A stretch of 64,000 bases of DNA from Trinickia diaoshuihuensis (GCF_003390925.1 NZ_QUBS01000085.1:62001-126000); one strand, 5' to 3'. Shown: positions 9,080 to 17,784, numbered from the stretch's first letter. Made by a program: numbers and translations. Notes: a model not told the origin generated them from the sequence alone.

Positions 9080-9098
9080 TATCGACAATTTATCGATA
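9080..9098. promoter_or_regulatory. Inverted repeat, candidate operator for the MarR-like regulator
   Basis: The sequence TATCGACAATTTATCGATA is an imperfect palindrome with 7 of 8 paired positions around a 3-base centre, sitting in an AT-rich stretch between the regulator and pxpB. Size and placement fit a MarR operator. There is no binding evidence. Confidence 0.4.
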
Positions 9099-9173
9099 AT
9101 ACGACTTGACCAGAACCAGAGGACCGAGCGAGCGCGCCCACCGGCAAAGGGCGCGGCGCCGGCCAAGGCCCAC

Positions 9174-9911
9174 ATGAAACCATCCTCAAGCCCAGCGGCG
9201 CCCGCTGGCTCCGACGAGCTCGCTCGAGCCGGTTCCGGAAACGCGGCGCCGCCCGAGACGATCGCAGCCCGGATCTACCCGTTCGGCGACAGCGCCCTCG
9301 TATGCGAGGCGCCCGCCCCGGCGACGCTCGCATGCCAGCAGCGCATCTGGGCACTGGCCCAAGCGGTGCGCGCCTGGCCCGACGTCGTCGAAATCGTGCC
9401 GGGCATGAACAATCTGACGATCGTTTTCGATCCGCTATCGGCCGATCTGGAGGCGCGCGCGGTCGATCTCGCGGCGGCATGGGAGCGGGCCGTCGGCGTC
9501 GCAGCGCCCACGCGCGAGATCGAGATCGGCGTGCGCTACGGCGGCGAGGACGGGCCCGATCTGCGCGCGGTGGCCGAACACGCCGGGCTGACGGTCGAAG
9601 AAGTCGTCCGGCGCCACTCGAGTGCCGAGTACGTCGTCTTTTTTGTCGGTTTTCAGCCCGGCTTCGCCTATCTCGGCGGCCTCGATCCCTCGCTGCACAT
9701 GCCCCGCCGAGCCGTGCCGCGCGTGGCGGTACCCGCCGGTTCGGTCGGTATCGGCGGGTCGCAAACAGGCATTTATCCGGCCGCCTCGCCCGGCGGCTGG
9801 CAATTGATCGGACGTACGCCATTGCCGCTGTTCGATCCGAGCCGAGAGCGGCCGACGTTGCTCGAACCCGGCGATCGCGTCCGTTTCACCGTTTTGGAGA
9901 TCGTGCAATGA
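9174..9911 (+). CDS. pxpB: 5-oxoprolinase subunit B (KipI-like)
   Basis: Subunit of the ATP-dependent prokaryotic 5-oxoprolinase, which opens pyroglutamate to glutamate. The 245-residue protein has an N-terminal region (YPFGDSALVCE, residues 35-45) and a C-terminal cyclophilin-like domain with the family hallmarks FFVGFQPGFAYLGGLDP and VGIGGSQTGIYPAASPGGWQ. First gene of the pxpB-pxpC-pxpA operon; its stop overlaps the pxpC start by four bases. About 30 poorly conserved N-terminal residues precede the domain, so a later start is possible although none is clearly better. Confidence 0.95.
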   Translation: MKPSSSPAAPAGSDELARAGSGNAAPPETIAARIYPFGDSALVCEAPAPATLACQQRIWALAQAVRAWPDVVEIVPGMNNLTIVFDPLSADLEARAVDLAAAWERAVGVAAPTREIEIGVRYGGEDGPDLRAVAEHAGLTVEEVVRRHSSAEYVVFFVGFQPGFAYLGGLDPSLHMPRRAVPRVAVPAGSVGIGGSQTGIYPAASPGGWQLIGRTPLPLFDPSRERPTLLEPGDRVRFTVLEIVQ

Positions 9912-10957
9912 TCGACGTACTGCGCGCCGGCATGCTCTCTTCGGTGCAGGATCTAGGCCGGGCGGGCTATCGGCACCTCGGAATCGCGAAAGCCGGCGCG
10001 CTCGATACGCTTGCGCTCGAAGTCGGCAATCGCCTCGTGGGCAACGAACCGCAGGCCGCGGCGATCGAAGCGACCGTCGGCCCGGTCGTGCTGCGCTTCA
10101 CACGAGCCACTCGCCTCGCGCTGACCGGTGCGCAATTTAACGCGACGCTCGACGGCAAGAGCGTCCACACGTGGTGGAGCTTGCCGGTGCGAGCCGGCCA
10201 AGAATTGGTCTTGCACGGACCCGTGCGCGGCATGCGCGGCTATATTTGCGTGCGGGGCGGCATCGACGTCATCGCGGTCCTCGGCTCGCGCAGCACCGAT
10301 TTGGCCGCCGGTTTCGGCGGGCTGGGCGGACGCAAGCTACGCGACGGCGACCGTCTGCCGATCGGGCAAAACATACGGCGGCAAGATAAAGCGACGGGCG
10401 TCGATGCTCCGGCGTTCGGCGTGAAGGCCCCCGAGTGGTGCCGCTTCGCCGAGGCCGCGCGGGAACCGGCGCGGCACGGCAAGTACGTGGGGAGCACGGA
10501 ACGCGGCGATGTCATCCGCGTGCTGCGCGGCCCCGAATATGATTCGTTCGGCGAAGCGGCGCGCACCGCGTTCTGGTCGGACCGCTGGCGAGTCACGCCG
10601 AACAGCAATCGGATGGGCTACCGGCTCGAGGGCAGCGCCTTGAGCCGCGACGAAGCATCCGAGCTGCTGTCGCATGCCGTGTTGCCCGGCACGATCCAAG
10701 TCCCCGGCAACGGCCAACCGATCGTTTTGATGGGCGACGCCCACACGACGGGCGGCTACCCCCGAATCGGCGTGGTCATCGCCGCCGACTTGTGGAAGCT
10801 TGCCCAAGTGCGGCTGGGCTCGGCCGTGCGCTTCGTGCGCACGACCCGCGAGGAGGCGCGCCACGCACTCGCGGAGGAACACGCGTACTTGCGGCAAATC
10901 GACGCCGCGATCGCCATGCATGAAGAGCGGCTGCAACGCGTCTCGCGCGCCGCTTGA
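9908..10957 (+). CDS. pxpC: 5-oxoprolinase subunit C (KipA-like, biotin-dependent-carboxylase fold)
   Basis: The second 5-oxoprolinase subunit, 349 residues. The start MIDVLRAGMLSSVQDLGRAGYR is typical of the KipA/AHS2 domain, and the family motifs GMRGYICVRGGIDV, VLRGPEYD, SNRMGYRLEG, GTIQVPGNGQPIVLMGDAHTTGGYPRI are visible. The ATG at 9908 overlaps the pxpB stop (ATGA), the usual coupling for these two subunits. A longer frame back to 9302 is a shadow of pxpB. Forms a complex with PxpB and PxpA. Confidence 0.95.
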   Translation: MIDVLRAGMLSSVQDLGRAGYRHLGIAKAGALDTLALEVGNRLVGNEPQAAAIEATVGPVVLRFTRATRLALTGAQFNATLDGKSVHTWWSLPVRAGQELVLHGPVRGMRGYICVRGGIDVIAVLGSRSTDLAAGFGGLGGRKLRDGDRLPIGQNIRRQDKATGVDAPAFGVKAPEWCRFAEAAREPARHGKYVGSTERGDVIRVLRGPEYDSFGEAARTAFWSDRWRVTPNSNRMGYRLEGSALSRDEASELLSHAVLPGTIQVPGNGQPIVLMGDAHTTGGYPRIGVVIAADLWKLAQVRLGSAVRFVRTTREEARHALAEEHAYLRQIDAAIAMHEERLQRVSRAA

Positions 10958-10978
10958 AGGTTTTGTAACGAGGTAGTC

Positions 10979-11731
10979 ATGAATATCGATTTGAACGCCG
11001 ATCTCGGCGAAGGCGGCGACGCCGATGAAGCGCTGCTCGGTCTCGTCAGTTCGGCGAATATCGCCTGCGGCTGGCACGCCGGCGGCGCCAATGCGATGCG
11101 CGACTGCGTACGGCTCGCCGTCAAGCAAGGGGTGGCGATCGGCGCGCACCCGAGTTTTCACGACCCTGACAATTTCGGGCGCAAGGAAATGCATTTGCCG
11201 CCCGACGATATTTATGCCGGGATACTCTATCAACTCGGCGCGCTCTCGGCGATCGCGCAGGCCGAAGGCGTGCGTGTCGCCCACTTGAAGCCGCACGGCG
11301 CGCTCTATAACCAGGCGGCGCGAGATTCGTCCATTGCGAAGGCGATCATCTCGGCGGTGCACGACTTCGATCCGTCGGTCGCGGTTTTCGGCCTTGCCGG
11401 GAGCCGCTTTATCTCGATGGCGCGCGAGGCCGGGCTCGTGGCCGTCGAAGAAGGATTCGCCGATCGGGGCTATCGTGCCGACGGCTCGCTGGTGCCGCGC
11501 AACGAACCCGGTGCGCTGATCGAGGACGACGACGAAATGCTCGCGCACGTGCTCTCGATGGTGCGCGACAAACGCGTGCGCACGGTGACCGGCGACTGGG
11601 TCCCGCTCGACGTGCGCACGCTATGCCTGCACGGCGATGGCCCGCATGCGCTCGCGTTCGCGCAAAAGCTGCGCCGCACCCTCGATGAACAGGGCGTCGA
11701 CGTAATGGCCGCGTCTTCGCTGGCTCATTGA
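10979..11731 (+). CDS. pxpA: 5-oxoprolinase subunit A (LamB/YcsF family)
   Basis: Third 5-oxoprolinase subunit, 250 residues, close to the E. coli PxpA (YbgL) length. N-terminal [51 protein letters not shown] and [10 protein letters not shown] carry the conserved His/Asp residues of the YcsF fold. A GAGG ribosome site lies just ahead of the ATG. Together with pxpB and pxpC it encodes a complete enzyme that turns 5-oxoproline, a spontaneous product of glutamine and of gamma-glutamyl peptides, into glutamate. Confidence 0.95.
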   Translation: MNIDLNADLGEGGDADEALLGLVSSANIACGWHAGGANAMRDCVRLAVKQGVAIGAHPSFHDPDNFGRKEMHLPPDDIYAGILYQLGALSAIAQAEGVRVAHLKPHGALYNQAARDSSIAKAIISAVHDFDPSVAVFGLAGSRFISMAREAGLVAVEEGFADRGYRADGSLVPRNEPGALIEDDDEMLAHVLSMVRDKRVRTVTGDWVPLDVRTLCLHGDGPHALAFAQKLRRTLDEQGVDVMAASSLAH

Positions 11732-11910
11732 GAGAGCAGCCGATAGCGCTTTGAAAGCGGCCGTAGAGCCGCGTTTTAGAAGGAAAAGGCGAGGAAGACA
11801 AATAACAAGCTCGCCTGTATTGCCGCGACGTGCCGGCACGCAATCGATCAATAAAACGGCGCGACGCGGTGCGTATGACGGTTCGACGTTCGTCACTTGG
11901 AGACTTATAG

Positions 11911-12684
11911 ATGCAGACCAACCTATGGCCCTTGCTGGGGGTAGCCGTCATCGTCGTCGGCTTTCTCTTGCGATTCAATCCGATGTTGATCGTCGCTTGC
12001 GCGGCGATCGTCACACCGATATGCGCGCATTTCCCGCCCGACAAAATTCTCGCGGCTATCGGCACCGGATTTTTGAAAACCCGTAATATCCCGCTCATTA
12101 TTTTGTTGCCGCTGGCCGTCATCGGCCTATTGGAGCGGCACGGATTGCGCGAGCGGGCGCAAATATGGATTGCCGGTATCAAGGCGGCAACCGCCGGGCG
12201 GCTGTTGATCGTCTATTTGCTCGTACGCGAGTTGACCGCCGCCGTGGGCTTGACCGGCCTCGGGGGGCATCCGCAGATGGTGCGGCCGTTGCTCGCGCCG
12301 ATGGCCGAAGGCGCGACCGAAGCGCGCTACGGCACGATTTCCGATGCGGTGCGCTACAAGCTGCGCGCGTTTTCCGCCGCGACCGACAACGTCGGCTTGT
12401 TTTTCGGCGAGGACATCTTCGTGGCCTTCGGCGCCATCGTATTGATGGTCACGTTCTTGAAGGAGGCGGGCATTGTCGTCGCGCCGATGCAAGTGGCCGT
12501 ATGGGGCATGCCGACCGCGTTGGCCGCATTCGTCATTCACAGCGTACGGTTGTATTTGCTCGATCGGCGTCTCGATCGGGAGCTGAAGCGAGCCGCGCAA
12601 GCGCCTGCCGGCGATCTCGAACAACGCGCCTCGCTTGCGGCGGGCATGCCCACGCAACCGTCGGCTCGCGCCGCGGGAGAATAA
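11911..12684 (+). CDS. DUF969 membrane protein, putative 5-oxoproline transporter component
   Basis: A 257-residue polytopic membrane protein with hydrophobic stretches near residues 6-40, 62-78, 100-120 and 170-215. Conserved-looking polar segments lie between them (GLGGHPQMVRPLLAPMAEGA and AATDNVGLFFGEDIFVAFGA). The family has no proven function. In Burkholderia and Bacillus relatives DUF969 and DUF979 occur together next to 5-oxoprolinase or pyrrolidone-carboxylate peptidase genes, which supports a transport role for 5-oxoproline; this is inference. The gene lies 179 bases after pxpA and two bases before the DUF979 gene. Confidence 0.88.
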   Translation: MQTNLWPLLGVAVIVVGFLLRFNPMLIVACAAIVTPICAHFPPDKILAAIGTGFLKTRNIPLIILLPLAVIGLLERHGLRERAQIWIAGIKAATAGRLLIVYLLVRELTAAVGLTGLGGHPQMVRPLLAPMAEGATEARYGTISDAVRYKLRAFSAATDNVGLFFGEDIFVAFGAIVLMVTFLKEAGIVVAPMQVAVWGMPTALAAFVIHSVRLYLLDRRLDRELKRAAQAPAGDLEQRASLAAGMPTQPSARAAGE

Positions 12685-12686
12685 CC

Positions 12687-13643
12687 ATGACGCTCAAGCT
12701 CGTTCATTTGTTCTGGCTCGTCGGTCTCGTGCTGCTCGTCGTAGGTGCGATGATCGTCACGGACAAGGCCCATCCGCGGCGTTTCGCGGCGGGCGGCTTT
12801 TGGATCATCTATGCGGTGATTTTTCTCGTCGGCGACTGGTTGCCGGCTGAACTGGTCGGCGTGCTCGTCATCGCGATGGCACTGATCGCCGGGTTCGGCG
12901 GGGTGTTGGGGGCCAAGCCGAACATGCCTAGCGACGCGGCGCGCCGGGCCAGCGCCAAGCGGCTCGGCAATCTTCTATTCGTGCCCGCGTTGACGATTCC
13001 GGTCGTAACGGTGGCCGTGACGCTGCTCGTCGGACGGCTCACGGTTGGCGGCACGCCGCTCATCGAGCCGAAGAACGCGACGCTCGTCGGCTTCGGCATT
13101 GGCTGCGTCGTGGCGTTGGCCGTCGCGTGCTTCGTTACGCGCGATTCCGTCGGGCAATCGGCGAAGGAGGCTCGGCGCTTGATCGATGCGCTGTCGTGGG
13201 CCGCGGTACTGCCGCAATTGCTCGGCATGCTCGGGCTCGTCTTCGCCGACGCGGGTGTGGGCAAGGCCGTCGCGCACGTGGCCACCGCCTATGTGAATCT
13301 CGACTACCGGTTCGTCGCGGTGGCGGTTTACTGCGTCGGCATGGCGCTCTTCACGATGGTGATGGGCAACGGCTTCGCCGCCTTCCCTGTGATGACGGGC
13401 GGTATCGGCGTGCCGATCCTCGTGAACGTGTTTCATGGCAACCCGGCCGTGATGGTGGCGATCGGCATGTTCTCGGGCTACTGCGGGACGCTGATGACGC
13501 CGATGGCGGCAAACTTCAACATGGTGCCCGCCGCGTTGCTGGAATTACCCGATAAGAACGCGGTCATCAAGGCGCAAGCGCCGACCGGCGCGTTGCTGCT
13601 CGTCGTCAATATCTTGCTGCTCAATGCGTTGATGTTTCGGTGA
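12687..13643 (+). CDS. DUF979 membrane protein, partner of the DUF969 protein
   Basis: A 318-residue polytopic membrane protein with roughly nine hydrophobic segments. MVMGNGFAAFPVMTGGIG and MFSGYCGTLMTPMAANFNMVP resemble re-entrant substrate-binding loops of ion-coupled carriers. The ATG at 12687 follows GGGAGA and lies two bases after the DUF969 stop, so the two proteins are almost certainly made together and may form a heteromeric carrier. Function is inferred from the adjoining 5-oxoprolinase genes. A strong hairpin directly downstream marks the operon end. The in-frame extension to 12165 is antisense-free shadow of the DUF969 gene. Confidence 0.88.
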   Translation: MTLKLVHLFWLVGLVLLVVGAMIVTDKAHPRRFAAGGFWIIYAVIFLVGDWLPAELVGVLVIAMALIAGFGGVLGAKPNMPSDAARRASAKRLGNLLFVPALTIPVVTVAVTLLVGRLTVGGTPLIEPKNATLVGFGIGCVVALAVACFVTRDSVGQSAKEARRLIDALSWAAVLPQLLGMLGLVFADAGVGKAVAHVATAYVNLDYRFVAVAVYCVGMALFTMVMGNGFAAFPVMTGGIGVPILVNVFHGNPAVMVAIGMFSGYCGTLMTPMAANFNMVPAALLELPDKNAVIKAQAPTGALLLVVNILLLNALMFR

Positions 13644-13647
13644 ATGA

Positions 13648-13684
13648 CGGGTGACCCATCCGCTTGTCGCGGGTGGGTCGCCCG
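13648..13684 (+). terminator. Hairpin after the pxp-DUF969-DUF979 operon
   Basis: Two 16-base arms (13648-13663 and 13669-13684) pair completely if two G-U pairs are allowed, around a 5-base loop, four bases after the DUF979 stop. No T-run follows, so it may act as a transcript-end stabiliser or a non-canonical terminator. Confidence 0.6.
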
Positions 13685-13742
13685 CACACGAACAAGCAAA
13701 CGACGCGGCGGCATTAGAAGCCACTCCCCCCGTACAGGACGC

Positions 13743-14903
13743 CTACCGCGGAGTCATATAGGTGCAGAGTATTGCAAGTGCACTGCAACCCAACATCGCG
13801 AGCATCAAAGACCTTTCCGGCGCCCAGGGCATAACATGGGCGGCGATTGCGGCGCTCGCCGCCCCGATGCCGAAAAGCAGAGTACCTAATAGGGCCGACG
13901 CGAAACCGGCGCGCTCAGCGTGCCGCGCTAGGGCAATCGCCGCGGAGTTAGGGGCGACGAATCCAATCATTGATAGGTAGACAAAGACGCTGCCAAGCAA
14001 GAGAAAGGTCGGCGGTCTCTCGTAAAGAGCAAGCAGCGCTAAGACAGGAACCAATGAAACCCATAGTGCCGATTTGGCGACGCGTTTCAACGCGAGTCGG
14101 AGTACCAATAAGCCATTGACGTGCGCTGCGATGACCATCCCAAGCGAATTGGCTGCGAATGTTGCGCTAAACAGACCGGACGATAAACCGTAAGCGTCAA
14201 CGAAGACCCTCGCCGACATGGCAAAGTAGGCGAACATCCCACCTTGCAAAAATCCGCTGGTGCATGCCCAAGTAATGAACTGGCGGTCATAGAGGATTTC
14301 ACGCCATCCGTAGGGCGCACGATCGCTACCAGTCAGCGCCCGCCTGTCAATGGGCAACGTCTCCGGCATGGCGACGCTAAGTGCGAGCAAAGCCAATCCA
14401 ACCGTGCCCATCGACCAAAATATCGCGCGCCATCCGCCCACCTCGAGCAACCCGGCACCGACTAGTGGAGCGACAAGCGGTGCGACGCTCGCGGCCAACA
14501 TCAACGTGGAAAATGTCCGAGCCCTCTCTTGCAGGTCAGTCCGGTCGTGAACCATCGCTCTCGCCAGCACCATCCCCGCGCTTCCGCCGATACCTTGCAG
14601 GAAGCGTAGTGCGATAAACCAATCGACGGTCTGCGTGCAACTACATGCAAACGATGAACCCGCATAGATGACCAACCCGGCATATAGCGGGCGCTTCCTA
14701 CCATATAGATCACTCACGAAACCGTGGGTCAACTGTCCGATCAAGACCCCCACTAAATAGCTCGGAATCGACAAAGCAATATGGCTCGGCGCTGATCCGA
14801 AGGCTACCGTCAACGTCGCGGCGGCAGGCAGATACATGTCGATCGAAATAGGGCCGATCGAGCAAAGCGCACCAAGACAGCCCACCCATATCTTTGATCT
14901 CAC
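13743..14903 (-). CDS. MFS drug/H+ antiporter, Bcr/CflA-type (DHA1)
   Basis: A 386-residue, 12-segment major facilitator transporter. Early DMYLPA motif, the loop HGFVSDLYGRKRPLYAGL matching MFS motif A, and ARAMVHD matching the Bcr/CflA signature after helix 4 support a multidrug or metabolite exporter. The start is a GTG (14903) four bases after the stop of the PhyH gene. It is the last gene of a three-gene operon. Base composition is visibly lower in GC than the flanking core genes, suggesting transfer. It may export the product of the two upstream enzymes; the substrate is unknown. Confidence 0.88.
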   Translation of the reverse strand: MRSKIWVGCLGALCSIGPISIDMYLPAAATLTVAFGSAPSHIALSIPSYLVGVLIGQLTHGFVSDLYGRKRPLYAGLVIYAGSSFACSCTQTVDWFIALRFLQGIGGSAGMVLARAMVHDRTDLQERARTFSTLMLAASVAPLVAPLVGAGLLEVGGWRAIFWSMGTVGLALLALSVAMPETLPIDRRALTGSDRAPYGWREILYDRQFITWACTSGFLQGGMFAYFAMSARVFVDAYGLSSGLFSATFAANSLGMVIAAHVNGLLVLRLALKRVAKSALWVSLVPVLALLALYERPPTFLLLGSVFVYLSMIGFVAPNSAAIALARHAERAGFASALLGTLLFGIGAASAAIAAHVMPWAPERSLMLAMLGCSALAILCTYMTPR

Positions 14904-14907
14904 GCGC

Positions 14908-15714
14908 TCACTTGAATCGTGCGCCCGTCGCGGCCTGCACAGCCCTGATGCATCGTTCTTTCAGCGCGGTACCTGTGCACGGATCCAGCGGCGCGACGTG
15001 ATCCCAATTTCCTAGCGAGTCTTCGCCGCTAACGAGCCACGTATACGCGGGCCTGACGATAGGTACAACGCGAGGTGAAACGTATCGTGTCACAAGACCA
15101 ATGCGGGAAGAATCGCTCGAATTCGGTCCCGATGCGTGGAACAGGAGCGGGTGATGGATCGAAAAGTCGCCTGCGTTGAGGTCGATATGCACCGCACGGC
15201 TCTCGTCAATCGGATGGCATACATGCTGAGCCCTCGACAGCATATTGTCAGCATTAGGATTTTCTGCATGCTCGACCAGCATCGAGTGGCTGCCAGGCAA
15301 AATGCGCATTCCGCCATTCAAAGCATTAGCATCGGATAACGCGAGCCACACTGTCACCATCGGGATGGTCGACAGATCTGCGTACCGATGCTTCCAGTAA
15401 TAAAGATCCTGGTGCCACGAAAAGAATCCGTCTGTCCTTGGAGGCTTGGCGTTGAACTCACTTACCCATACGAGAACATCTGGGCCTATCAACGCGCGTA
15501 CCACCTTGAGCACTGCCGGATGCGCGACAAGATGTGCAATCCAAGGATGCAACAAATGTCCGAATAATCGGTGCTCTCCTTTCACCGTCATACTTGGACC
15601 GCACATCGCATAGTAATTTTCCTGCACCTGCTTAACTTCTGAACTCGTTAGCGCAGGAAGAGGGTAGAGCGCACCAGTCTCTCGATAAGCTTTCACCAAA
15701 TAGTCGGTATTCAA
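14908..15714 (-). CDS. Phytanoyl-CoA dioxygenase (PhyH) family Fe(II)/2-oxoglutarate oxygenase
   Basis: A 268-residue non-heme iron oxygenase. The iron facial triad is visible as His101-x-Asp103 (in FFSWHQDLYYW) and His193 (LLFHASGPN), with the 2-oxoglutarate-binding Arg204 eleven residues later. Asp103 is present, so it should be a hydroxylase rather than a halogenase. The start is a TTG at 15714 that shares TTGA with the stop of the upstream glycosyltransferase-like gene. The substrate is unknown; the neighbours suggest a glycosylated or carrier-free small molecule. Lower GC than the surrounding genome. Confidence 0.87.
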   Translation of the reverse strand: MNTDYLVKAYRETGALYPLPALTSSEVKQVQENYYAMCGPSMTVKGEHRLFGHLLHPWIAHLVAHPAVLKVVRALIGPDVLVWVSEFNAKPPRTDGFFSWHQDLYYWKHRYADLSTIPMVTVWLALSDANALNGGMRILPGSHSMLVEHAENPNADNMLSRAQHVCHPIDESRAVHIDLNAGDFSIHHPLLFHASGPNSSDSSRIGLVTRYVSPRVVPIVRPAYTWLVSGEDSLGNWDHVAPLDPCTGTALKERCIRAVQAATGARFK

Positions 15715-16709
15715 TTTCTCGTCTCGCTGGTGCAGAGCTCGTGAATTTCGCGGGCTCGAATCGTGGTCGTATGTCGGCGTGCCACTTCATGTGCGGCATT
15801 CATGGTCAGCATGGCCCAACGGTCATTGTCGTTGCGATATATCTGCTGGACCTCGGCAGCATCTTTCGCGACATGAAGGACGTCTGTCCCAAGATAGTGC
15901 TGACCTTCTTGCAAACCGAGTGCCGAGAGATGTGCGCCGAGCGATGTGCGATCTGCAACTATCAAACAGCCGGAAGCCATCCCCTCGAATACCTTGGCTA
16001 CCAGATAGCTAAAGACTGAGCCGCAAACGAGCATCGCCGGATAACGACGCAGCAAGGAAGCATACCTTTCTGCACCGACGGTAGAAAACGCGCTCGCATT
16101 GACCTTCATCTTATTGTTCTTATCGCCCGGGTACCCCGGGTAGCCGGGATGGTCTACGACATCACAGACATCACAAGACAGTTTTTCTGCACAAAACTGC
16201 CGAAATGGGTATGGCCACGTCCGCGCCCCCGACAGCAAGACACGATCAGATGCCGGTGCGAATATAGGACTGAAATACGATGCAGCCGAGTGTGGAACCC
16301 ACCTAATGTCTTTCTTTATTTCTGGAAACCATTCAATAAGTTTGTGTGGATAGGTCGCTAGGATCAAGTCGGCCCAGCGAAATGCTCTTTGGCGCTGCGC
16401 ACGTCGATACTCGCTGAAGTAATGAACATCGTCGCAGAACGCAATACGTTTCACTTGCGTCGGAAGCGCAGCAAAACGCTCGGCGTGACGCTCCATGATT
16501 TCATAGCATTCCCATAACAGCACGACGCGAGCCTCGCGAGCTGCTGCCAGTATGCAGTTATCCTCGTCCTCGCCGACTACCATTACCTTCCATCCCAGCG
16601 TTGCGAGCCGCTGATGTATCTCATAGAACTCCCGCGAGATATAGGCGTCCCATCCCGCGGGAATACAAAGCAAAAGGTCACTATTTTCCGTGATATCGCC
16701 GGCTTCCAT
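15711..16709 (-). CDS. Glycosyltransferase-like protein (GT-B fold, CgeB/GT1-like)
   Basis: A 332-residue protein with the organisation of a GT-B glycosyltransferase. An N-terminal Rossmann-like half (LLLCIPAGWDAYISREFYEIHQ, KVMVVGEDED, RIAFCDDVHYF, ADLILATYP, RWVPHSA) is followed by a C-terminal nucleotide-binding half with SGART, a short Pro/Gly insertion (residues about 190-198) and KVFEGMASGCLIVADRTSLGAHL, the usual donor-site E-G-x-x-S-G pattern. Donor and acceptor are unknown. First gene of the low-GC operon with the PhyH oxygenase and the MFS exporter. No strong ribosome site precedes the ATG at 16709. About 220 bases without a convincing gene lie upstream. Confidence 0.75.
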   Translation of the reverse strand: MEAGDITENSDLLLCIPAGWDAYISREFYEIHQRLATLGWKVMVVGEDEDNCILAAAREARVVLLWECYEIMERHAERFAALPTQVKRIAFCDDVHYFSEYRRAQRQRAFRWADLILATYPHKLIEWFPEIKKDIRWVPHSAASYFSPIFAPASDRVLLSGARTWPYPFRQFCAEKLSCDVCDVVDHPGYPGYPGDKNNKMKVNASAFSTVGAERYASLLRRYPAMLVCGSVFSYLVAKVFEGMASGCLIVADRTSLGAHLSALGLQEGQHYLGTDVLHVAKDAAEVQQIYRNDNDRWAMLTMNAAHEVARRHTTTIRAREIHELCTSETRN

Positions 16710-16930
16710 TGTGTCGATAGATTTTCAGCAAGGTGCGAAGAGCGGCAGCTAATCGGCATGAAAATTATTTGCCACCGCCAGGTATCCATGCTCGGGACCC
16801 TCAGGGCATGAATTGACCGGACTATATCCAGACCTAAAGCCCGCGCCGCATCGGCCTCAAAAATTAAGACGCAATGCCCCCCTTCGGGCGCCATCCAGCC
16901 ACGCACTTAAACCAGCAACGTTTGGCCACC

Positions 16931-17476
16931 TCAATGCCGCGCATGCTCCGACGTACGCTTCGCGCTCTTGCCGGCCACGATCATCGCCGGGTCCAAACTG
17001 CCCGCCGTCAACTGCACCGCCTGCAGGTTCGCCTTTTGCCACGTCTCGTACAGCGCAAACGCCGCGTCGAAAACCGCCCCCCAAGCGGACATACCCGCAT
17101 CCCACTCCGACGAGGCCGGCTTGGCGCCATCGTCCGCGAACAATCGCGTATACGCGTCGCTCCCCTCCCGCGAAATGCCCGCGATATCCGCCTGCGTCGA
17201 CACGGCAATCTCGTACGCCTTCCGATAATAACCCTGCGCTTTCTCCACGACCGGCATTGGCCAAGCCGAAGCCGGCATCATCCATTGGAGCGGCGTCTTC
17301 GGCAAAGCCCCCCGCCATGCACGCTCGTGCGACTCGCCGATCAAGGACCCGGCCGTTTGCCAATTCAGATCGGTCAACCGCTCGCAACCGTCGAGAAGCG
17401 TCTGCGTCACACCGAGTACCGTATCAATGCCGGCTCTTTGAGTCGCGACTACCTGCTTCGGAGACACCCAGTTCAT
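16931..17476 (-). CDS. phaP: Phasin (polyhydroxyalkanoate granule-associated protein)
   Basis: A 181-residue protein resembling granule-coating phasins of beta-proteobacteria: an amphipathic helical N-terminus (QVVATQRAGIDTVLGVTQTLLDGCERLTDLN), a KAQGYYRKAYEIAVSTQADIA core, and a second helix containing WGAVFDAAFALYETWQKAN. Phasins coat PHA granules and stabilise them. The ATG at 17476 follows AGGAGT. A terminator at 17514-17547 separates it from the small gene upstream, so it has its own promoter. No PHA synthase is in the window. The gene symbol is by family, not by a specific orthologue. Confidence 0.82.
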   Translation of the reverse strand: MNWVSPKQVVATQRAGIDTVLGVTQTLLDGCERLTDLNWQTAGSLIGESHERAWRGALPKTPLQWMMPASAWPMPVVEKAQGYYRKAYEIAVSTQADIAGISREGSDAYTRLFADDGAKPASSEWDAGMSAWGAVFDAAFALYETWQKANLQAVQLTAGSLDPAMIVAGKSAKRTSEHARH

Positions 17477-17513
17477 ATTAACTCCTACTTATTCGGTTAG
17501 TTAGGAAAACTCC

Positions 17514-17547
17514 GTAAAAACCTCGCGGCGGACCACCTCGCCGCGAG
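17514..17547 (-). terminator. Rho-independent terminator upstream of the phasin gene
   Basis: Minus strand: 9-bp perfect stem CTCGCGGCG/CGCCGCGAG (17547-17539 with 17530-17522), 8-base loop, followed by GGTTTTT. It ends the transcript of the small gene at 17569-17784. Confidence 0.75.
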
Positions 17548-17568
17548 CACCATAAACGCCGCAGCCGC

Positions 17569-17784
17569 TCAGCGCCCACGCATCACCTGCGCAAGCCAAT
17601 CGGCGCCGTGCGCCGTGATTCGGGGGCGCCGCTTGCCCCCCGGCAACGTGTCGAACGCCACCAAGTTCCGCACCGACAAGCTTTCAAGATCGTCGCGATC
17701 GAGCTCGCAGTTGCCGGGCGAGCGCTGCAGCAACATCAGCGCGGTCAGTTCATGCATGCTCAGCAAGATGGTCGATTCACTCAC
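17569..17784 (-). CDS. Small conserved-looking hypothetical protein (71 aa)
   Basis: The region from residue 10 (MHELTALMLLQRSPGNCELDR) through LVAFDTLPGGKRRPRITAHGADWLAQV looks like a small winged-helix-type unit. Similar short proteins occur in Burkholderia, sometimes mislabelled as SecA-related. The start may be the GTG at 17784 or the ATG at 17757; no clear ribosome site distinguishes them. The frame stays open far upstream (to 18549) but that part reads as low-complexity Arg/Ala shadow. A terminator follows at 17547. Function unknown. Confidence 0.6.
   Translation of the reverse strand: MSESTILLSMHELTALMLLQRSPGNCELDRDDLESLSVRNLVAFDTLPGGKRRPRITAHGADWLAQVMRGR

Noticed and set aside
16583-16906. 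107-residue minus-strand frame upstream of the glycosyltransferase-like gene
   Set aside because: It overlaps that gene in another frame and has no ribosome site or recognisable family. It might be a remnant, but I cannot support it.
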